A DNA stretch of 63,859 nt from Nodosilinea sp. LEGE 06152 (GCF_015207525.1 NZ_JADEWR010000008.1:137060-200918); one strand, 5' to 3'. Numbered from the stretch's first letter, positions 45,542 to 56,417 are shown. Numbers and translations: made by a program. The notes: generated from the sequence alone by a model not told the origin.

Positions 45542-48076
45542 CTATCCATCCTCTGACGCTGCCCCGTTGCTGGTATCCGGCACGGCCAAACGAATTACCT
45601 GGGTAATGGTTTCGCCTTTGTTGGGTTTGACGATGCGATCGCTCTCCCCAGTCCTGCCCTGCCGGGGCACCGATTCGATGGGGATGACGGCGGTGCGATC
45701 GGCGCTGGTAAACACCGTCACCGATTCCTTTGGAACTGCGGGCAGCAGCGCCACCAGGCTGTCGGTCTTGAGGCTGAATTGGAACGACTGGGTGCCAATG
45801 TCGCCGCGTTTCGCCACCCGCAAACCCTCCACGGGCAGGCGCTTGGCGTAGCCCGCCGCCGTCACCAGCAGCAGACAGTCTTTGCTCGATGGCACTGCCA
45901 CACAGCCGGTCAGGGTTTCTTGCTTGCCCATGCGAATCCCCTGGGGGCCTTGGGCGGCGCGGCCCATGACTTGCAGGTTGTCATCATCGATGGGGAAGCG
46001 CAGCAGTCTACCGCCGGTTGTGCCTAGTACCAGGTCGTCGCCGGGCTCGGCCAGGGTGACGTAGGCCAGCTCGTCGCCGTCTTTCACTTTCATTGCGGTG
46101 AGGCCGCGCCCGGTCAGGTTGGTAAACTCCTTCAGCGGCGCGCGCTTAATTTTGCCCCTGCGGGTGACGAGAATTAGGTCGTGCTCTAGTAAATCTTCGC
46201 GAATGACAAACTGAGCCACGATCGCATCGGCGGCGGAGGGCACCGAACCCGGCAGCAGCTGCACCAGGGGCGAACCCCTGCCCTGACGCGGGTTGGTGGG
46301 GACAGTCTCAACGTCAACGGTAAAGGCTCGACCATCGCGGGTAAGGGTGAGCAGTTCGTGGGTGGTGAGGGCTGCTTCAACCTGCACCACTGGGTCGTCG
46401 TCTACCTCGTGGAGCTTAGCGCTGGTGTCAACCTCTAGCCGGGCCTGCCGCCGCTGGTAGGCTTTTGGCGAAAACCGCCGCACGTAGCCCTTTTGGGTAA
46501 ACTCCACCACCGTCGCTTCTTCAACGGTTTCAGCAATAATCTCTTCGACCTGCTGCGATTCTTCCGCCCGCTCGGCATCGGTTTGAATGCGGGTGCGGCG
46601 GGGGTCGCTGAATTTCTTTTTAAGCGCCTTGAGCTCTTTTTTCATCGCCTTGAGCAGCTCTTTGCGATCGCTCAACAGCCGGTTCAGCTCGTCCCGCCGC
46701 TGGATCAGCTCGTCCGCTTCGGTGGCGAGACCCTGGCGCTCCATGCCGGTGAGCTTGCGTAGGGGCATGGCCAAAATCGCGTCCGACTGGCGCTCGCTGA
46801 GGTCAAACCGCTGCTGGAAAGTCTGCTTGGCGGTGGTGCCATCGGGGGCGTTGCGCAGAATGTCGATGATGGCGTCGAGGTTGTTGAGGGCGGTGAGCAG
46901 CCCCTCGGTAATGTGCAGCTTGGCCTCGGTTTTTTCGAGCTGGTGCTGGTAGTGGCGGGTGAGGGTGGTTTCGCGAAAGTCGAGAAACGCCTGCATCACG
47001 TCGCGCAGGGGCAGCTGGCGCGGCTGGCCGTTGTCGAGGGCCAGCATGATCACGCCGAAGTTGGTTTGCAGCGGGGTAGAGCGGTAGAGGTCTTGCAGCA
47101 CCCGCTGGGCCGGAGTGTCGCGCTTCAGCTCGATAACCACGCGCATGCCGTCGCGATCGCTCTCATCGCGAATATCCGCGATCCCCTCCAATCGTCCGGC
47201 ATTCACCAGCTGAGCAATTTTCTCAATCCACCCGGCCTTATTCACCTGGTAGGGCAGCTCGGTGACGATGATCGCATTGCGCCGCTGCCGCCCCCGGCCG
47301 GGGTGTACCTCCTCAAGCTGGCTGACGCCGCGAATGGGAATGCTGCCCCGCCCGGTGCGATAGGCCTCCAGAATGCCCTCGGTGCCAATGATCTCGCCCC
47401 CGGTGGGGAAGTCGGGGCCGGGGATGAGGCGAAACAGCTCGTCGTCGGAGAGAGTGGGGCGATCGATCATCGCCACCAAGCCGTCGATCACCTCGCCCAT
47501 GTTGTGGGGCGGAATGTTGGTGGCCATGCCCACGGCAATGCCCGACGACCCGTTCAGCAGCAGGTTGGGCAGCTGGGTGGGCAGCACCACCGGCTCCTGC
47601 TGGGAGCTGTCGAAGTTGTCGCTAAAGTCGACCAGGGCCTCGCTGATGTCGGTCAGCATGCCCTCGTTGCTGATCGGCGACAGGCGGGTTTCGGTGTAGC
47701 GCATGGCCGCTGGGGGGTCGTTGTCCACCGAGCCAAAGTTGCCGTGGCCATCCAGCAGCGGGTAGCGGCTAGAGAAGGTCTGCACCATGCGCACCAGGGC
47801 GTCGTACACCGCCTGGTCGCCGTGGGGGTGGTACTTACCGAGCACGTCGCCCACCACGCGGGCGCACTTACGGTAGGGGCGATCGGGGGTCAACCCCAGC
47901 TCGTGCATGGCGTAGAGAATGCGGCGGTGCACGGGTTTCAGGCCGTCGCGCACGTCGGGCAGGGCGCGGCCCACAATCACGCTCATGGCGTATTCCAGGT
48001 ACGACCGCTGCACCTCGGTATGAAGCGAGGTAGGCACAATTTGCCCAGAGGCAAGGATGTCGAGTTGGTCGGCCAT
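45542..48076 (-). CDS. parC: Type II topoisomerase subunit A (ParC/GyrA-like)
   Basis: The 844-residue subunit has the DNA breakage-reunion domain with catalytic Tyr127 in [11 protein letters not shown], the quinolone-region [18 protein letters not shown], and a C-terminal beta-pinwheel. The pinwheel lacks a good GyrA box: [10 protein letters not shown] stands where QRRGGxG is expected. This favours the second cyanobacterial A-subunit, often called ParC, over the main gyrase; the symbol is therefore tentative. It decatenates or relaxes DNA with a B-subunit encoded elsewhere. A remnant copy of its last codons stands 540 bp downstream beyond a toxin-antitoxin scar. Confidence 0.9.
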   Translation of the reverse strand: MADQLDILASGQIVPTSLHTEVQRSYLEYAMSVIVGRALPDVRDGLKPVHRRILYAMHELGLTPDRPYRKCARVVGDVLGKYHPHGDQAVYDALVRMVQTFSSRYPLLDGHGNFGSVDNDPPAAMRYTETRLSPISNEGMLTDISEALVDFSDNFDSSQQEPVVLPTQLPNLLLNGSSGIAVGMATNIPPHNMGEVIDGLVAMIDRPTLSDDELFRLIPGPDFPTGGEIIGTEGILEAYRTGRGSIPIRGVSQLEEVHPGRGRQRRNAIIVTELPYQVNKAGWIEKIAQLVNAGRLEGIADIRDESDRDGMRVVIELKRDTPAQRVLQDLYRSTPLQTNFGVIMLALDNGQPRQLPLRDVMQAFLDFRETTLTRHYQHQLEKTEAKLHITEGLLTALNNLDAIIDILRNAPDGTTAKQTFQQRFDLSERQSDAILAMPLRKLTGMERQGLATEADELIQRRDELNRLLSDRKELLKAMKKELKALKKKFSDPRRTRIQTDAERAEESQQVEEIIAETVEEATVVEFTQKGYVRRFSPKAYQRRQARLEVDTSAKLHEVDDDPVVQVEAALTTHELLTLTRDGRAFTVDVETVPTNPRQGRGSPLVQLLPGSVPSAADAIVAQFVIREDLLEHDLILVTRRGKIKRAPLKEFTNLTGRGLTAMKVKDGDELAYVTLAEPGDDLVLGTTGGRLLRFPIDDDNLQVMGRAAQGPQGIRMGKQETLTGCVAVPSSKDCLLLVTAAGYAKRLPVEGLRVAKRGDIGTQSFQFSLKTDSLVALLPAVPKESVTVFTSADRTAVIPIESVPRQGRTGESDRIVKPNKGETITQVIRLAVPDTSNGAASEDG

Positions 48077-48455
48077 GGGCGGGGTTCCTGGATGAAAAGA
48101 AGGGCGGTGGTTTAGACCGGGCGGTAGTTGAGTTTAGCCATAGCGATGGCCCAAAACAACATTTTTAGATTCAATTTATCGTCCAAATATGGGTCAAATT
48201 TAATTGACCTTGATAGATTGGCCTTAACAATGCTGTAACTTATAGGCAAGCCTACCGGTATGGCAAGTATCTGGGCATGGCTGGTCTGCTGTGCCGAGTT
48301 GCAGACCCTGAAGCATCTATCCTCAAGCCTCTGTACTCAGGTATTTGGGCCTCAAGTGTTGGGGCTGATCTGAAAATTAGTACAGTTCAGGGCATCAACC
48401 ACTTAATTTACGTTCTACTACCATATTTTTCTGATGACAGGGGTGGACATACGAC
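48077..48455. other. 379-bp divergent intergenic region
   Basis: Between parC (minus) and the response regulator (plus). The parC-proximal part is AT-rich. A candidate plus-strand promoter is at 48218-48246. A 60-codon open frame (48277-48459) overlaps the regulator start but shows no coding features. Confidence 0.4.
48218..48246 (+). promoter_or_regulatory. Candidate sigma-70-type promoter for the response regulator
   Basis: TTGGCC (48218-48223), a 17-bp spacer and TATAGG (48241-48246) approximate a -35/-10 pair. Transcription would start near 48253 and give a leader of about 200 nt. Confidence 0.35.
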
Positions 48456-48857
48456 ATGAAAACCGTCCTACTGGTTGAAGACGACTTGGTCAATGCCCGA
48501 GTGTTTTCTAAGATTTTGACCAAGCGCGGCGGCCTGGCCGTGAAGCACACCGAAGATGTGGAAGAGGTGATGACCATCGCCCGCAGCGGCGAGGTCGACG
48601 TTGTTTTGATGGATGTGTCGCTGGCTCACAGTATGTACCAGGGCAAACCGATGGACGGCATCAAGATCACTCAACTGCTGAAGGCCGACCCCGCTACGGC
48701 TCGTCTGCCCGTTATTTTGGTCACGGCTCATGCTATGGAGGGCGATCGCGAGAACTTTTTGAGCCAGAGCGGTGCCGATGGCTATATTTCTAAGCCGGTA
48801 ATTGACCATCAGGAGTTTGTGGACCAGATTAGAGCAACGATGGAGACGGATGAATAA
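48456..48857 (+). CDS. Single-domain response regulator
   Basis: The 133-residue protein is a lone receiver domain: acidic pocket VEDD (8-11), phosphoacceptor Asp in VVLMDVSL (about 52), conserved Thr in LVTAHAM and Lys in YISKPV. An extra loop after the phosphoacceptor (AHSMYQGKPMDGI) is characteristic of a cyanobacterial subfamily. No output domain is fused, so it works through protein contacts or phosphotransfer. No histidine kinase is adjacent. Confidence 0.9.
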   Translation: MKTVLLVEDDLVNARVFSKILTKRGGLAVKHTEDVEEVMTIARSGEVDVVLMDVSLAHSMYQGKPMDGIKITQLLKADPATARLPVILVTAHAMEGDRENFLSQSGADGYISKPVIDHQEFVDQIRATMETDE

Positions 48858-48992
48858 GTACACTTGTACTTTATTTGCGCCGTTTTCGCAAGCTGCGATC
48901 GCAGTTTTGCTCCGCCCCGTAGCACCAGGGTCGGTACAACAAAGCTAATTGGGTACTTTAGAATTGACGCTCACCATCCAGGGAGATTCGCT

Positions 48993-49898
48993 GTGTCATC
49001 CCCTTCGCAACTGGAAAAGGCTAAAGGTGGCGATGCTGCCGCGATCGCAGACCTGATAAACCAGGCTCTGCGCTCTAAAGGAATTACGGTGCGCGGCGAT
49101 CGCCAGGGCGATTGTCTGCGGCTGTGGCTGACCGGGCAGATGCTGCCCCCCCAGGCCCAAACCGTGAGCTACGTACGCCAGGGCATAGAGCGGCTACAGG
49201 TGGCAAACGTCGCCGTCTTGCATATCTATGGCGAGCAGACCGATCAGCCGAAACCGGGCTGGGGGGTAGAGGTGGTTTTGGGTGCGCCCGATGCCGAAGT
49301 CAGTCCCTTGAATTTGGAAGATCTAGAGGATCTAGATGCCGAAGCCGAAATCGACAGGGACATTGAAGCTTTTTTGGCACCTGAATCGGCTGCGCCTGGA
49401 ACCATTGACCATGCCTACATGCTTTTGGAGCTAGAGCCAGGATCTTCTTTACAAGCGGTGGAAGGCTCTTACTTTAAGCTCAAGGCCCTGGCGCTGCGCG
49501 AGGGCGATCGCCCCAGAGTAGAGCGTTTAAAGCAAGCTTTTTACCAGCTGAAAGATCACATTGAAAATCCGCCCGCCAAGCCTGAGCCATCTCAGGCCAA
49601 AGCCGCTGCCGACGACGAAGCAGCCTCTCTCACCCCGGTTGAGCGGGTGCAAGCTCTTCTCAAGCGCCAGCGACTCGCGGCCCAGGTCAACCTTGAGGGC
49701 AGGCAGCTACAGATCTCCTGGCTGGCGGTTCGAGTCGTCAACCCCGAAGATGCCGCCCATCAGGTTCATGCCCTACTGCTGAGCCAAGACTTGGCCGCCC
49801 TGGGGTTAGGGGATGTAGAAACGTTGGTGATATCGGCTCTGAGTCGCGATCGGGCGGTGACCTGGCAGCAGGTTCTGCCGCTTCGGGGCGGGGCTTAG
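48993..49898 (+). CDS. J-domain-like cyanobacterial protein
   Basis: The 301-residue protein probably starts at GTG 48993, seven bases after a GGGAG site; the open frame reaches back to 48864 without homology-like sequence. Residues about 138-190 (IDHAYMLLELEPGSSLQAVEGSYFKLKALALREGD) resemble a J-domain helix pair lacking the HPD tripeptide, so Hsp70 stimulation is unlikely. The C-terminal domain VERVQALLKRQRLAAQVNLEGRQLQISWLAVRVV is separate. Function unknown. The stop codon TAG borrows a TA that appears to be a MITE target duplication. Confidence 0.72.
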   Translation: MSSPSQLEKAKGGDAAAIADLINQALRSKGITVRGDRQGDCLRLWLTGQMLPPQAQTVSYVRQGIERLQVANVAVLHIYGEQTDQPKPGWGVEVVLGAPDAEVSPLNLEDLEDLDAEAEIDRDIEAFLAPESAAPGTIDHAYMLLELEPGSSLQAVEGSYFKLKALALREGDRPRVERLKQAFYQLKDHIENPPAKPEPSQAKAAADDEAASLTPVERVQALLKRQRLAAQVNLEGRQLQISWLAVRVVNPEDAAHQVHALLLSQDLAALGLGDVETLVISALSRDRAVTWQQVLPLRGGA

Positions 49899-50022
49899 GG
49901 CGTGTCATCAATTGTGGCCAAAAGCCTGGCATACTAAGCCTTGCCACGCCCGACCCCAAGAACAGGCTAGGGGTTGTAAACCTTGGATTTTGGGCGTTTA
50001 GCAGCTAATTGATGACAGCCCC
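49898..50022. mobile_element. Putative 125-bp MITE between convergent genes
   Basis: Terminal inverted repeats GGGCGTGTCATCAATT and AATTGATGACAGCCCC (two mismatches) bound a 125-bp non-coding element. A TA dinucleotide stands on each side (49896-49897, 50023-50024), as in TA-targeting IS630/Tc1-type elements. The stop codons of both flanking genes are TAG built from these TA sites. Confidence 0.7.
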
Positions 50023-52787
50023 TAGGGCTTGTCATCAACTCCCGCTACGAGCACCGACTCAGACCGAGCATCCCTTCGAAAATCGCGGCTGTACTCAGCC
50101 TGCTGCTGAATTAGCTTGGCCACCAACCCCGTCCAGCCGGTTTGATGGCTGGCCCCCAGCCCCGCGCCGTTGTCGCCGTGGAAGTATTCATAAAACAGCA
50201 CGTAGTTGCGCCAGTGGGGGTCTTGCTGCAGGGGCGTGCCCCCGTTGACGGGGCGATCGCCCTCGGTATCGCGCTCGAAAATGGCCATTAGCCGCTGTGA
50301 TAGCTCGCTTGCGACCTGCCACAGGTTCATCCACTGCCCCGATCCGGTGGGGCACTCGACCTGGTAGTCGTCGCCCAGGTAGTGGTGAAACTTTTGCAGC
50401 GCCTCAATGATCAGGTAGTTGACCGGAAACCAGATCGGCCCCCGCCAGTTAGAGTTGCCGCCAAACAAACCGCTGCGCGACTCGGCGGGTTCGTAGGCGA
50501 CGCGGTAGTCTTGGCCATCGGCGTGGAAGCTGTAGGGGTGCTCGGCGTGGTATTTCGACAGGGCGCGAATGCCGTAGGGGCTTAAAAATTCGGCCTCATC
50601 GAGCAGTTTTTCGAGCAGGCGGCGCAGGCGATCGCGCGGTTCGACATGACCCAGGGTGGCGTAGCACAGAGCCAGCATTCGCCGCGCCTCTTGCCCCTTC
50701 GTTTCCATGCAGGCCACATTGCGCTTCAGGTTCGGTCGGTTTTGAATAAACCACTCCAGCCGAGCGGTGAAGTTGGGCAGCTGGGCCAGGGTCTTGGGCT
50801 CCAGGGTCATTACCGCGCAGAGGGGAATTAGGCCCACCAGCGAGCGAATCTTGAGCTGAATGCGGTCGCCGTGGGGCAGGTGCAGCACATCGTAGAAAAA
50901 GCCGTCTTCCTCGTTCCACAGGCGGGTTTGGTCGTCGCCGATGTGGTTCATGGCATCGGCAATGTAGATAAAGTGCTCAAAGAACTTGGTAGCCATGTCT
51001 TCGTAGACTGGGTTGGCGATCGCCAGTTCTAGCGCCATTTCCAGCATGTTGAGGCAGTACATTGCCATCCAGCTGGTGCCGTCTGACTGCTCCAGGGTGC
51101 CGCCCGTGGGCAAGGGCGCGCTGCGGTCAAACACGCCAATGTTGTCGAGGCCCAAAAAGCCGCCCTCGAATACGTTTTTGCCCTCAGTGTCTTTGCGGTT
51201 GACCCACCAGGTAAAGTTGAGCAGCAGCTTTTGAAAGACGCGCTCTAAAAAGGGGCGATGGTCGACATCTGGCCCAGTCATCTTCTGGGCAATTTTGTAC
51301 ACCCGCCAGGTGGCCCAGGCGTGCACGGGGGGGTTGACATCGCCAAAGGCCCATTCGTAGGCGGGCAGCTGCCCGTTGGGGTGCATGTACCACTCCCGCG
51401 TCAGCAGGTCGAGCTGGTGCTTGGCAAACTCCGGGTCAACCATTGCCAGTGGAATGCAGTGAAAGGCTAAATCCCAGGCGGCAAACCAGGGGTACTCCCA
51501 CTTGTCGGGCATAGAGATGATGTCGCCACTGTCGAGGTGCCGCCATTGGGTATTGCGGGAGCCACTGCGGGACGGCTCGGGCATGGTGGGGTCGCCCCGC
51601 AGCCAGCGTTCTACCTCGTAGCGGTAAACCTGTTTGCTCCACAGCAGACCGGCGATCGCCTGCCGCTGAATCTGCCGCTGGTCGTCACTTAGTTCAAAGG
51701 GCGTGAGGGCGGCGTAGAAGTCATCGGCCTCACGCCGCCGAGCCTGCAGAACTTGGTCAAACTCGGAACCAAGGGGCTGCGCTGCATCGGGCCGATGGGT
51801 CAGCCGCAGACGAATGGTTTGGCGTTCCCCTGCCCCCAGGTGGAGCGGGTAGTGAGGCGAGACCTTGGTACCGACCTGGTCAGGGTTCACGGCATCCTTT
51901 TGGCCGTGAATTACGGCGTTGTGAATGCCGTCTTTAACGTAGGGCGAGGCGTTCTCGGCCCCAAATAGGGCTTGATAGTTGGTCTCATTGTCGGTGAAAT
52001 ACAGGGCAGCCTGTTCGCAGTACAGCCAGTAATTGCCCAGGGTGGGATGGCAGGCTTCAATTACAACATCCTCGGAGGGAACAGACGACAGTTGGCCCCG
52101 ACGTAACACGGGCTTCTCGCAGCCTTCACCCCAGGCCCAAGTGTTGCGAAACCACAGGGTTGGCAAGAGGTGAACTGTGGCTGGTTCAGGGCCGCGATTG
52201 ATGACCTCAATGGCGATCGCAACGTCTTCGGGGTCGGCCTTGGCGTATTCCACGAACACGTCGAAGTAGCGGTTTTCGTCAAACACGCCGGTATCGAGCA
52301 GCTCATACTCGGGCTGCTCGTACCCCCGCCGCTGATTTTCGGCCACCAGGTCGGCGTAGGGATACTCAGCCTGGGGATACTTGTAGAGAAACTTGAGGTA
52401 GCTGTGGGTGGGGGTGCTGTCGAGGTAAAAGTAATATTCTTTAACGTCTTCACCGTGGTTGCCCTGCTCTCCAGTGAGGCCAAACAGCCGCTCTTTCAAA
52501 ACGGGATCCTTCCCGTTCCACAGCGCCAACCCAAAGCACATTAATTGCTCGTCGTCGCAAATGCCGCCGAGGCCGTCTTCGCCCCAGCGGTAGGCCCGCG
52601 AGTGCGACTGCTGGTGCGAGAAGTAATTCCACGCCGCGCCCGTGTCGCTGTAATCCTCGCGCACGGTACCCCACTGGCGATCGCTCAGGTATGGCCCCCA
52701 CTTTTGCCACGGCGTCTGAGGATCTGAGGCGGCTTGCAACCGCTGGTGCTCAGAGGTAGGGCTGTGCCCCTCGTGTTCTGATGTCAT
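50022..52787 (-). CDS. GH63-like (MGH1-type) glucosidase
   Basis: The 921-residue protein matches large (alpha/alpha)6-barrel hydrolases of the GH63/MGH1 type. N-terminal part: [43 protein letters not shown]. Barrel part: [23 protein letters not shown] and [23 protein letters not shown]. Bacterial members cleave alpha-glucosidic bonds in compatible solutes or oligosaccharides, and the substrate here is unknown. No signal peptide, so cytoplasmic. The stop overlaps the MITE boundary and leaves the C-terminus AGVDDKP. Confidence 0.87.
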   Translation of the reverse strand: MTSEHEGHSPTSEHQRLQAASDPQTPWQKWGPYLSDRQWGTVREDYSDTGAAWNYFSHQQSHSRAYRWGEDGLGGICDDEQLMCFGLALWNGKDPVLKERLFGLTGEQGNHGEDVKEYYFYLDSTPTHSYLKFLYKYPQAEYPYADLVAENQRRGYEQPEYELLDTGVFDENRYFDVFVEYAKADPEDVAIAIEVINRGPEPATVHLLPTLWFRNTWAWGEGCEKPVLRRGQLSSVPSEDVVIEACHPTLGNYWLYCEQAALYFTDNETNYQALFGAENASPYVKDGIHNAVIHGQKDAVNPDQVGTKVSPHYPLHLGAGERQTIRLRLTHRPDAAQPLGSEFDQVLQARRREADDFYAALTPFELSDDQRQIQRQAIAGLLWSKQVYRYEVERWLRGDPTMPEPSRSGSRNTQWRHLDSGDIISMPDKWEYPWFAAWDLAFHCIPLAMVDPEFAKHQLDLLTREWYMHPNGQLPAYEWAFGDVNPPVHAWATWRVYKIAQKMTGPDVDHRPFLERVFQKLLLNFTWWVNRKDTEGKNVFEGGFLGLDNIGVFDRSAPLPTGGTLEQSDGTSWMAMYCLNMLEMALELAIANPVYEDMATKFFEHFIYIADAMNHIGDDQTRLWNEEDGFFYDVLHLPHGDRIQLKIRSLVGLIPLCAVMTLEPKTLAQLPNFTARLEWFIQNRPNLKRNVACMETKGQEARRMLALCYATLGHVEPRDRLRRLLEKLLDEAEFLSPYGIRALSKYHAEHPYSFHADGQDYRVAYEPAESRSGLFGGNSNWRGPIWFPVNYLIIEALQKFHHYLGDDYQVECPTGSGQWMNLWQVASELSQRLMAIFERDTEGDRPVNGGTPLQQDPHWRNYVLFYEYFHGDNGAGLGASHQTGWTGLVAKLIQQQAEYSRDFRRDARSESVLVAGVDDKP

Positions 52788-52914
52788 AGGGCAAAATCAG
52801 GTTTTGGCAATAACTGAATTGATCCAGTTAAGAAGAGCTAAACACGGCTGGAGACAATCCCTCACAGCTTAAACATTTCTCAGCGTTAGGGTTTGTCCGA
52901 GAACAGAATTTAGT

Positions 52915-53133
52915 TCAGGAGTCGGCCAGGGTTTCAATCAGCAGATCTACCTGCTGCTGCTTTTCGTGCAGGTAGGTTTCGCACTGCTGGAGCGCCTGCA
53001 CCGCCTGCTCAAACTGGCTTAGCACTGCCGCCAGGGGCAGGCTGCCCGATTCCAAATCGGCAATGATGCCCTCGACGGTAGCAACGGTGGCTTCGTAATT
53101 CCAGGTTTCGGCGGGGGTGGCTTTTTTGGGCAT
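52915..53133 (-). CDS. xseB: Exodeoxyribonuclease VII small subunit
   Basis: The 72-residue XseB has the family pattern [37 protein letters not shown] with a coiled-coil end. With XseA it forms exonuclease VII, which degrades single-stranded DNA to oligonucleotides. It follows xseA on the same strand; the gap of 39 bp is filled by a C-rich (coding-strand) octanucleotide array that touches the ATG, leaving no Shine-Dalgarno. Translation may depend on coupling or leaderless-like initiation. Confidence 0.93.
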   Translation of the reverse strand: MPKKATPAETWNYEATVATVEGIIADLESGSLPLAAVLSQFEQAVQALQQCETYLHEKQQQVDLLIETLADS

Positions 53134-53167
53134 GGGGAGTGGGTGGATGGGTAGACGGGTGGGTGAG
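53134..53167. repeat. Octanucleotide array between xseA and xseB
   Basis: GGGTGGAT, GGGTAGAC and GGGTGGGT units on the plus strand fill the gap, so that the xse coding strand reads C-rich repeat directly up to the xseB ATG. Confidence 0.85.
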
Positions 53168-53172
53168 GGGGG

Positions 53173-54414
53173 TTATTGGGATGGGGGATGGACTTGGGTG
53201 ACTTGGACGGTGAGATGGCCTTGGGCGAGCTGAATTTGGAGGGTTTGTCCGGGGATGGTGGCGGTGGCTTGGGTGACGAGCTGGTTAGCGTCGTCGCGCA
53301 CCAGGGCGTAGCCTCGCTTAACTACAGTGTCGGGGTCGAGGGTCATGAGGTGACTGCGCAGGGCGGCGGTGCGATCGCTGGCCTGCCGCAGTTCCACCTG
53401 CACCCCCTGTACCAGGCGGCGCTTGAGCTGCTTGAGGTGGAGCTGCTGCTGCTGCATGCGCTGGTCGAGGCGGGTGCGCAGCAAGCGCTGGCCCAGGCGG
53501 TGTACACGGCTTTGGGCATCGAGCAGGTGCTCGGCGGTGAGGGTTTTGAGCAGAGCGACTCGCTGGTGGTGAGCTTCGATCAGATCGGCCAGGGCGGGGA
53601 CGGCGGCGATCGCTGCCGCCGTAGGCGTATGGGCACAGAGGTCGGCGGCCAGATCGGCCAGAGACTCGTCGCGTTGGTGGCCAATGCCTGTCACCACTGG
53701 AATGGGACAGTTGGCCACCGCCCGCACTACCCGCTCATCGTCAAAGCATTCTAAATCTTCGCTGGCCCCGCCGCCGCGCGCCAAAATTAGCACCTCGGCA
53801 CGACCATCGGCGGCGACGCGATCGATCGCGGCTACGATGGAAGCCGGAGCGGTGTCGCCCTGCACCGTAGCAGACGAAAAGAGAATATGTAGGCCGGGGT
53901 GGTGGTGGCGCAGCGATCGCTGAATGTCGCCCCAGGCGGCCGCCTGGGGCGACGACACCACCGCAATGGTCTGGGGCAGGGTAGGCAGCGATCGCTTAAA
54001 CTCGGGGTCGAACAGGCCCTCGGCGGCGAGCCGCTGGCGCAGCTGGCGGTAGCGCAGGGCCTTGAGCCCATCGCCGCTGGGCAGCACCTGCCACACCGTG
54101 AGCTGGTAGCTGCTGCGCTGGGGGTAGACCTTGACGGTACCCAAAGCAATCACCTGGTCGCCCACCGTGGGCATTGTGGTCAGACGGGCCTGCTGGCTGC
54201 GCCAGGCCACGGCGTTGATAGCAGCCCCGGTGTCGGGGTCGGTGAGGGTAAAAAACAGCCCCTTGGCGTGGTTATTGGCGCTCGAAACTTCTCCCACCAC
54301 CCACACCTGGCGCAGGGTGGGGTCATCCTCCAGCACCGCTTTAATGTAGTCGACCAGGCCGCCTACGCTGAGGGCGGCGGGAGTAGTGGCCGAGGTGAGG
54401 TCAAAATAGGTCAT
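53173..54414 (-). CDS. xseA: Exodeoxyribonuclease VII large subunit
   Basis: The 413-residue XseA has the OB-fold N-terminus (LSVGGLVDYIKAVLEDDPTLRQVWVVGEVS), the catalytic domain (VISSPQAAAWGDIQRSL-like block; ILARGGGASEDLECFDDE; PVVTGIGHQRDESLADLAAD) and a basic coiled-coil before the end. It is the catalytic subunit of exonuclease VII, used in mismatch repair and single-strand DNA clearance. ATG 54414 is chosen because it begins directly before the OB-fold; the longer frame adds 28 unrelated residues. xseB follows after an octanucleotide array. Confidence 0.95.
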   Translation of the reverse strand: MTYFDLTSATTPAALSVGGLVDYIKAVLEDDPTLRQVWVVGEVSSANNHAKGLFFTLTDPDTGAAINAVAWRSQQARLTTMPTVGDQVIALGTVKVYPQRSSYQLTVWQVLPSGDGLKALRYRQLRQRLAAEGLFDPEFKRSLPTLPQTIAVVSSPQAAAWGDIQRSLRHHHPGLHILFSSATVQGDTAPASIVAAIDRVAADGRAEVLILARGGGASEDLECFDDERVVRAVANCPIPVVTGIGHQRDESLADLAADLCAHTPTAAAIAAVPALADLIEAHHQRVALLKTLTAEHLLDAQSRVHRLGQRLLRTRLDQRMQQQQLHLKQLKRRLVQGVQVELRQASDRTAALRSHLMTLDPDTVVKRGYALVRDDANQLVTQATATIPGQTLQIQLAQGHLTVQVTQVHPPSQ

Positions 54415-54566
54415 GGAACGACAGGTTGAGCCAACCTCTAGTGTGGGCCAACGCGCGGTGAACATCAAGGTTAGCCCGGCGGAATTGGATGGCACCATGC
54501 CGCTGGTCGGCGTTTCGACCTTCGCAACAGGTAGCGAGACAACTAGAGCGATCGCGCTACCAGACC

Positions 54567-56417
54567 CTAGCTCAGGCTATCGCCGACTACATAGCAGTTG
54601 CGGCCCTGGGCCTTGGCCTGGTAGAGGGCCAAGTCGGTGCGGTGAACCAGCTCGCGGGGAGAATGCTCTTTGACCGAGGGGCGGTGGCACACCACGCCAA
54701 AGCTCAGGGTAATTACCCTGGCGACGTTGGAGTAGGCGTGGGGCAGATGGCATTGGGCGATCGCCGCCTGAATTTTTTCAATGATCCCCACCGCCCCCTC
54801 AAGGGTCGTGTCGGGCAGCAAAAGCACAAATTCTTCACCGCCGTAGCGGGCCACCAGGTCACCCGGCCGCTGCACCACGGTGTTCAAAACCTGAGCCACC
54901 TGGCGCAGGCAGTCGTCACCGGCCAGGTGGCCATAGTTGTCGTTGTAGGGCTTGAAGTAGTCAATATCGCAGAGAATCAGCGCCAGCGACTTCTGCTGGC
55001 GGCGGGCCCGCTGCCACTCTAAATCTAGGGCCTGGTCAAAGCTGCGGCGGTTGGCAATCTCGGTCAGGCCGTCGACGGTGGCCAGGCGGTTTAGCTCGGC
55101 ATTGACCCGCTGGAGCTTTTGGTTGAGGTCGGCCTGAATGGCCTCGGCCTGCTTGCGATCGGTGATGTCGCGCACAATTACCAGAACCTCGTCTTGGCTA
55201 AGGGGCACCACCCGCGACTCTTCGTAGCGCAGTTCACCGTTGATCTCAATGGCGTGTTCGTAGCGCTGTCGGGTGCCCGTAACCAGGGCAAGCTGCACGT
55301 AGTGCATGCGCTGATCAGCCAGATCGTGGGGAAAGCTGACGTAAACTGACTGGTGGCGATCGCCAGGAATTGGGCCATAGAGGGTAATCTCGCCGCCCGA
55401 AATCAGGTTGAGAATGTCTCCGTTTTTGTTGACGCGCATCATCAGGTCAGGGATGGCGTCGAGAATGGCCTGCTGGGTAGCCTGGTGGTTTTGGAGGGCA
55501 AGCTCGGCCTGTTTGCGATCGCTGATGTCAGTGGTAGTGCCGTCAATGCGGGTCGGCTGACCAGCGGCGTTGCGCACCAAACGGGCCTGCCCTCGCACCC
55601 AGCGCTGGCTGCCGTCAGACCTAAAAATGCGGTACTCGCGATCGATCCTGGTGTCATCCCTCAGGGTTCGAATATCGGCCTTTAGCAAAGGCTCATCCTC
55701 AGGGTGAATGCAGCTAAACCACAGGCTGGGATTGCTCAAAAAGGCCTCCGCCGTGTAGCCGTAGAGTACCTCGGCGGCGGCATTGACGTAGATAGTTTCT
55801 AGAGTAGTCGGGTGCACCGACCACACAACGCACTCTAGCGAGTTGAGAATGCTGTCGACGCGCTGCTGCTGCAGTCGCAGGGCGGCTTCGGTGCGCTGCA
55901 GCTTTTCAGAGCTGCTGATCACCCACTGCTCTAGCTGGTGAGACAGGGCATTGCGCTCGGCTTCGGTGCGTTTGCGCTCGGTAATATCGCGCAGAATCGC
56001 CAGATGATGTTTGGGGTAAATGTGGGCAGTTGCGGCAAACTCCACCGTTTTGACAGCGCCGCTGTCAAGCCGCAGCAGCAGATCGCCTCGCATCTGCCCG
56101 GCGGCCACAAACCCCTGCCATAGCCCTTCGGGATTGGCACCTGGCAGCAGAAAATCGGCTATTTGTCGCCCCACCAAAGCCTGCCGAGGTAGCTCTAGCA
56201 GCCCGCAAGCGGCCCTGTTGGCCTCAATACAGACGCCCTCGTGGTCGACAATCAGCATGGTGTCGAGAGCAGCCTCAAACACCGTCTTCCAGGGCAAATC
56301 TGAAGCTGGCTTAGACGTTGCGATCGCCCCAGGCGTCGATTCCGCGCCAGTCTTTGCCCTAGGTAACTCTCCCAGGGTGGGCTCTAAATCAGGTGATGGA
56401 CGCGATTCAGCAGGCAA
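54567..56417 (-). CDS. Multi-PAS diguanylate cyclase
   Basis: The 616-residue soluble protein carries three PAS modules (about 45-150, 190-310 and 320-435) and a C-terminal GGDEF domain (about 450-612). The active site GGEEF is at 526-530 and the inhibitory RPGD site at 517-520, so it should make c-di-GMP under feedback. The second PAS with its PAC segment (RTLRDDTRIDREYRIFRSDGSQRWVRGQARLVRN) is typical. No heme or flavin ligands can be assigned with confidence. The frame opens at TTG 56417 and no better ATG is in place, so the exact start is uncertain. It is divergent from nothing close; 219 bp of non-coding DNA precede it. Confidence 0.92.
   Translation of the reverse strand: MPAESRPSPDLEPTLGELPRAKTGAESTPGAIATSKPASDLPWKTVFEAALDTMLIVDHEGVCIEANRAACGLLELPRQALVGRQIADFLLPGANPEGLWQGFVAAGQMRGDLLLRLDSGAVKTVEFAATAHIYPKHHLAILRDITERKRTEAERNALSHQLEQWVISSSEKLQRTEAALRLQQQRVDSILNSLECVVWSVHPTTLETIYVNAAAEVLYGYTAEAFLSNPSLWFSCIHPEDEPLLKADIRTLRDDTRIDREYRIFRSDGSQRWVRGQARLVRNAAGQPTRIDGTTTDISDRKQAELALQNHQATQQAILDAIPDLMMRVNKNGDILNLISGGEITLYGPIPGDRHQSVYVSFPHDLADQRMHYVQLALVTGTRQRYEHAIEINGELRYEESRVVPLSQDEVLVIVRDITDRKQAEAIQADLNQKLQRVNAELNRLATVDGLTEIANRRSFDQALDLEWQRARRQQKSLALILCDIDYFKPYNDNYGHLAGDDCLRQVAQVLNTVVQRPGDLVARYGGEEFVLLLPDTTLEGAVGIIEKIQAAIAQCHLPHAYSNVARVITLSFGVVCHRPSVKEHSPRELVHRTDLALYQAKAQGRNCYVVGDSLS

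Noticed and set aside
46913..48115. A 400-codon open frame antisense to parC
   Set aside because: It lies wholly over a strongly conserved topoisomerase gene, has low-complexity His/Val/Gly-rich translation and no domain; it is a shadow of high-GC codon bias.
48277..48459. A 60-codon frame before the response regulator
   Set aside because: It has no ribosome site, no recognisable domain and lies in what looks like a leader region.
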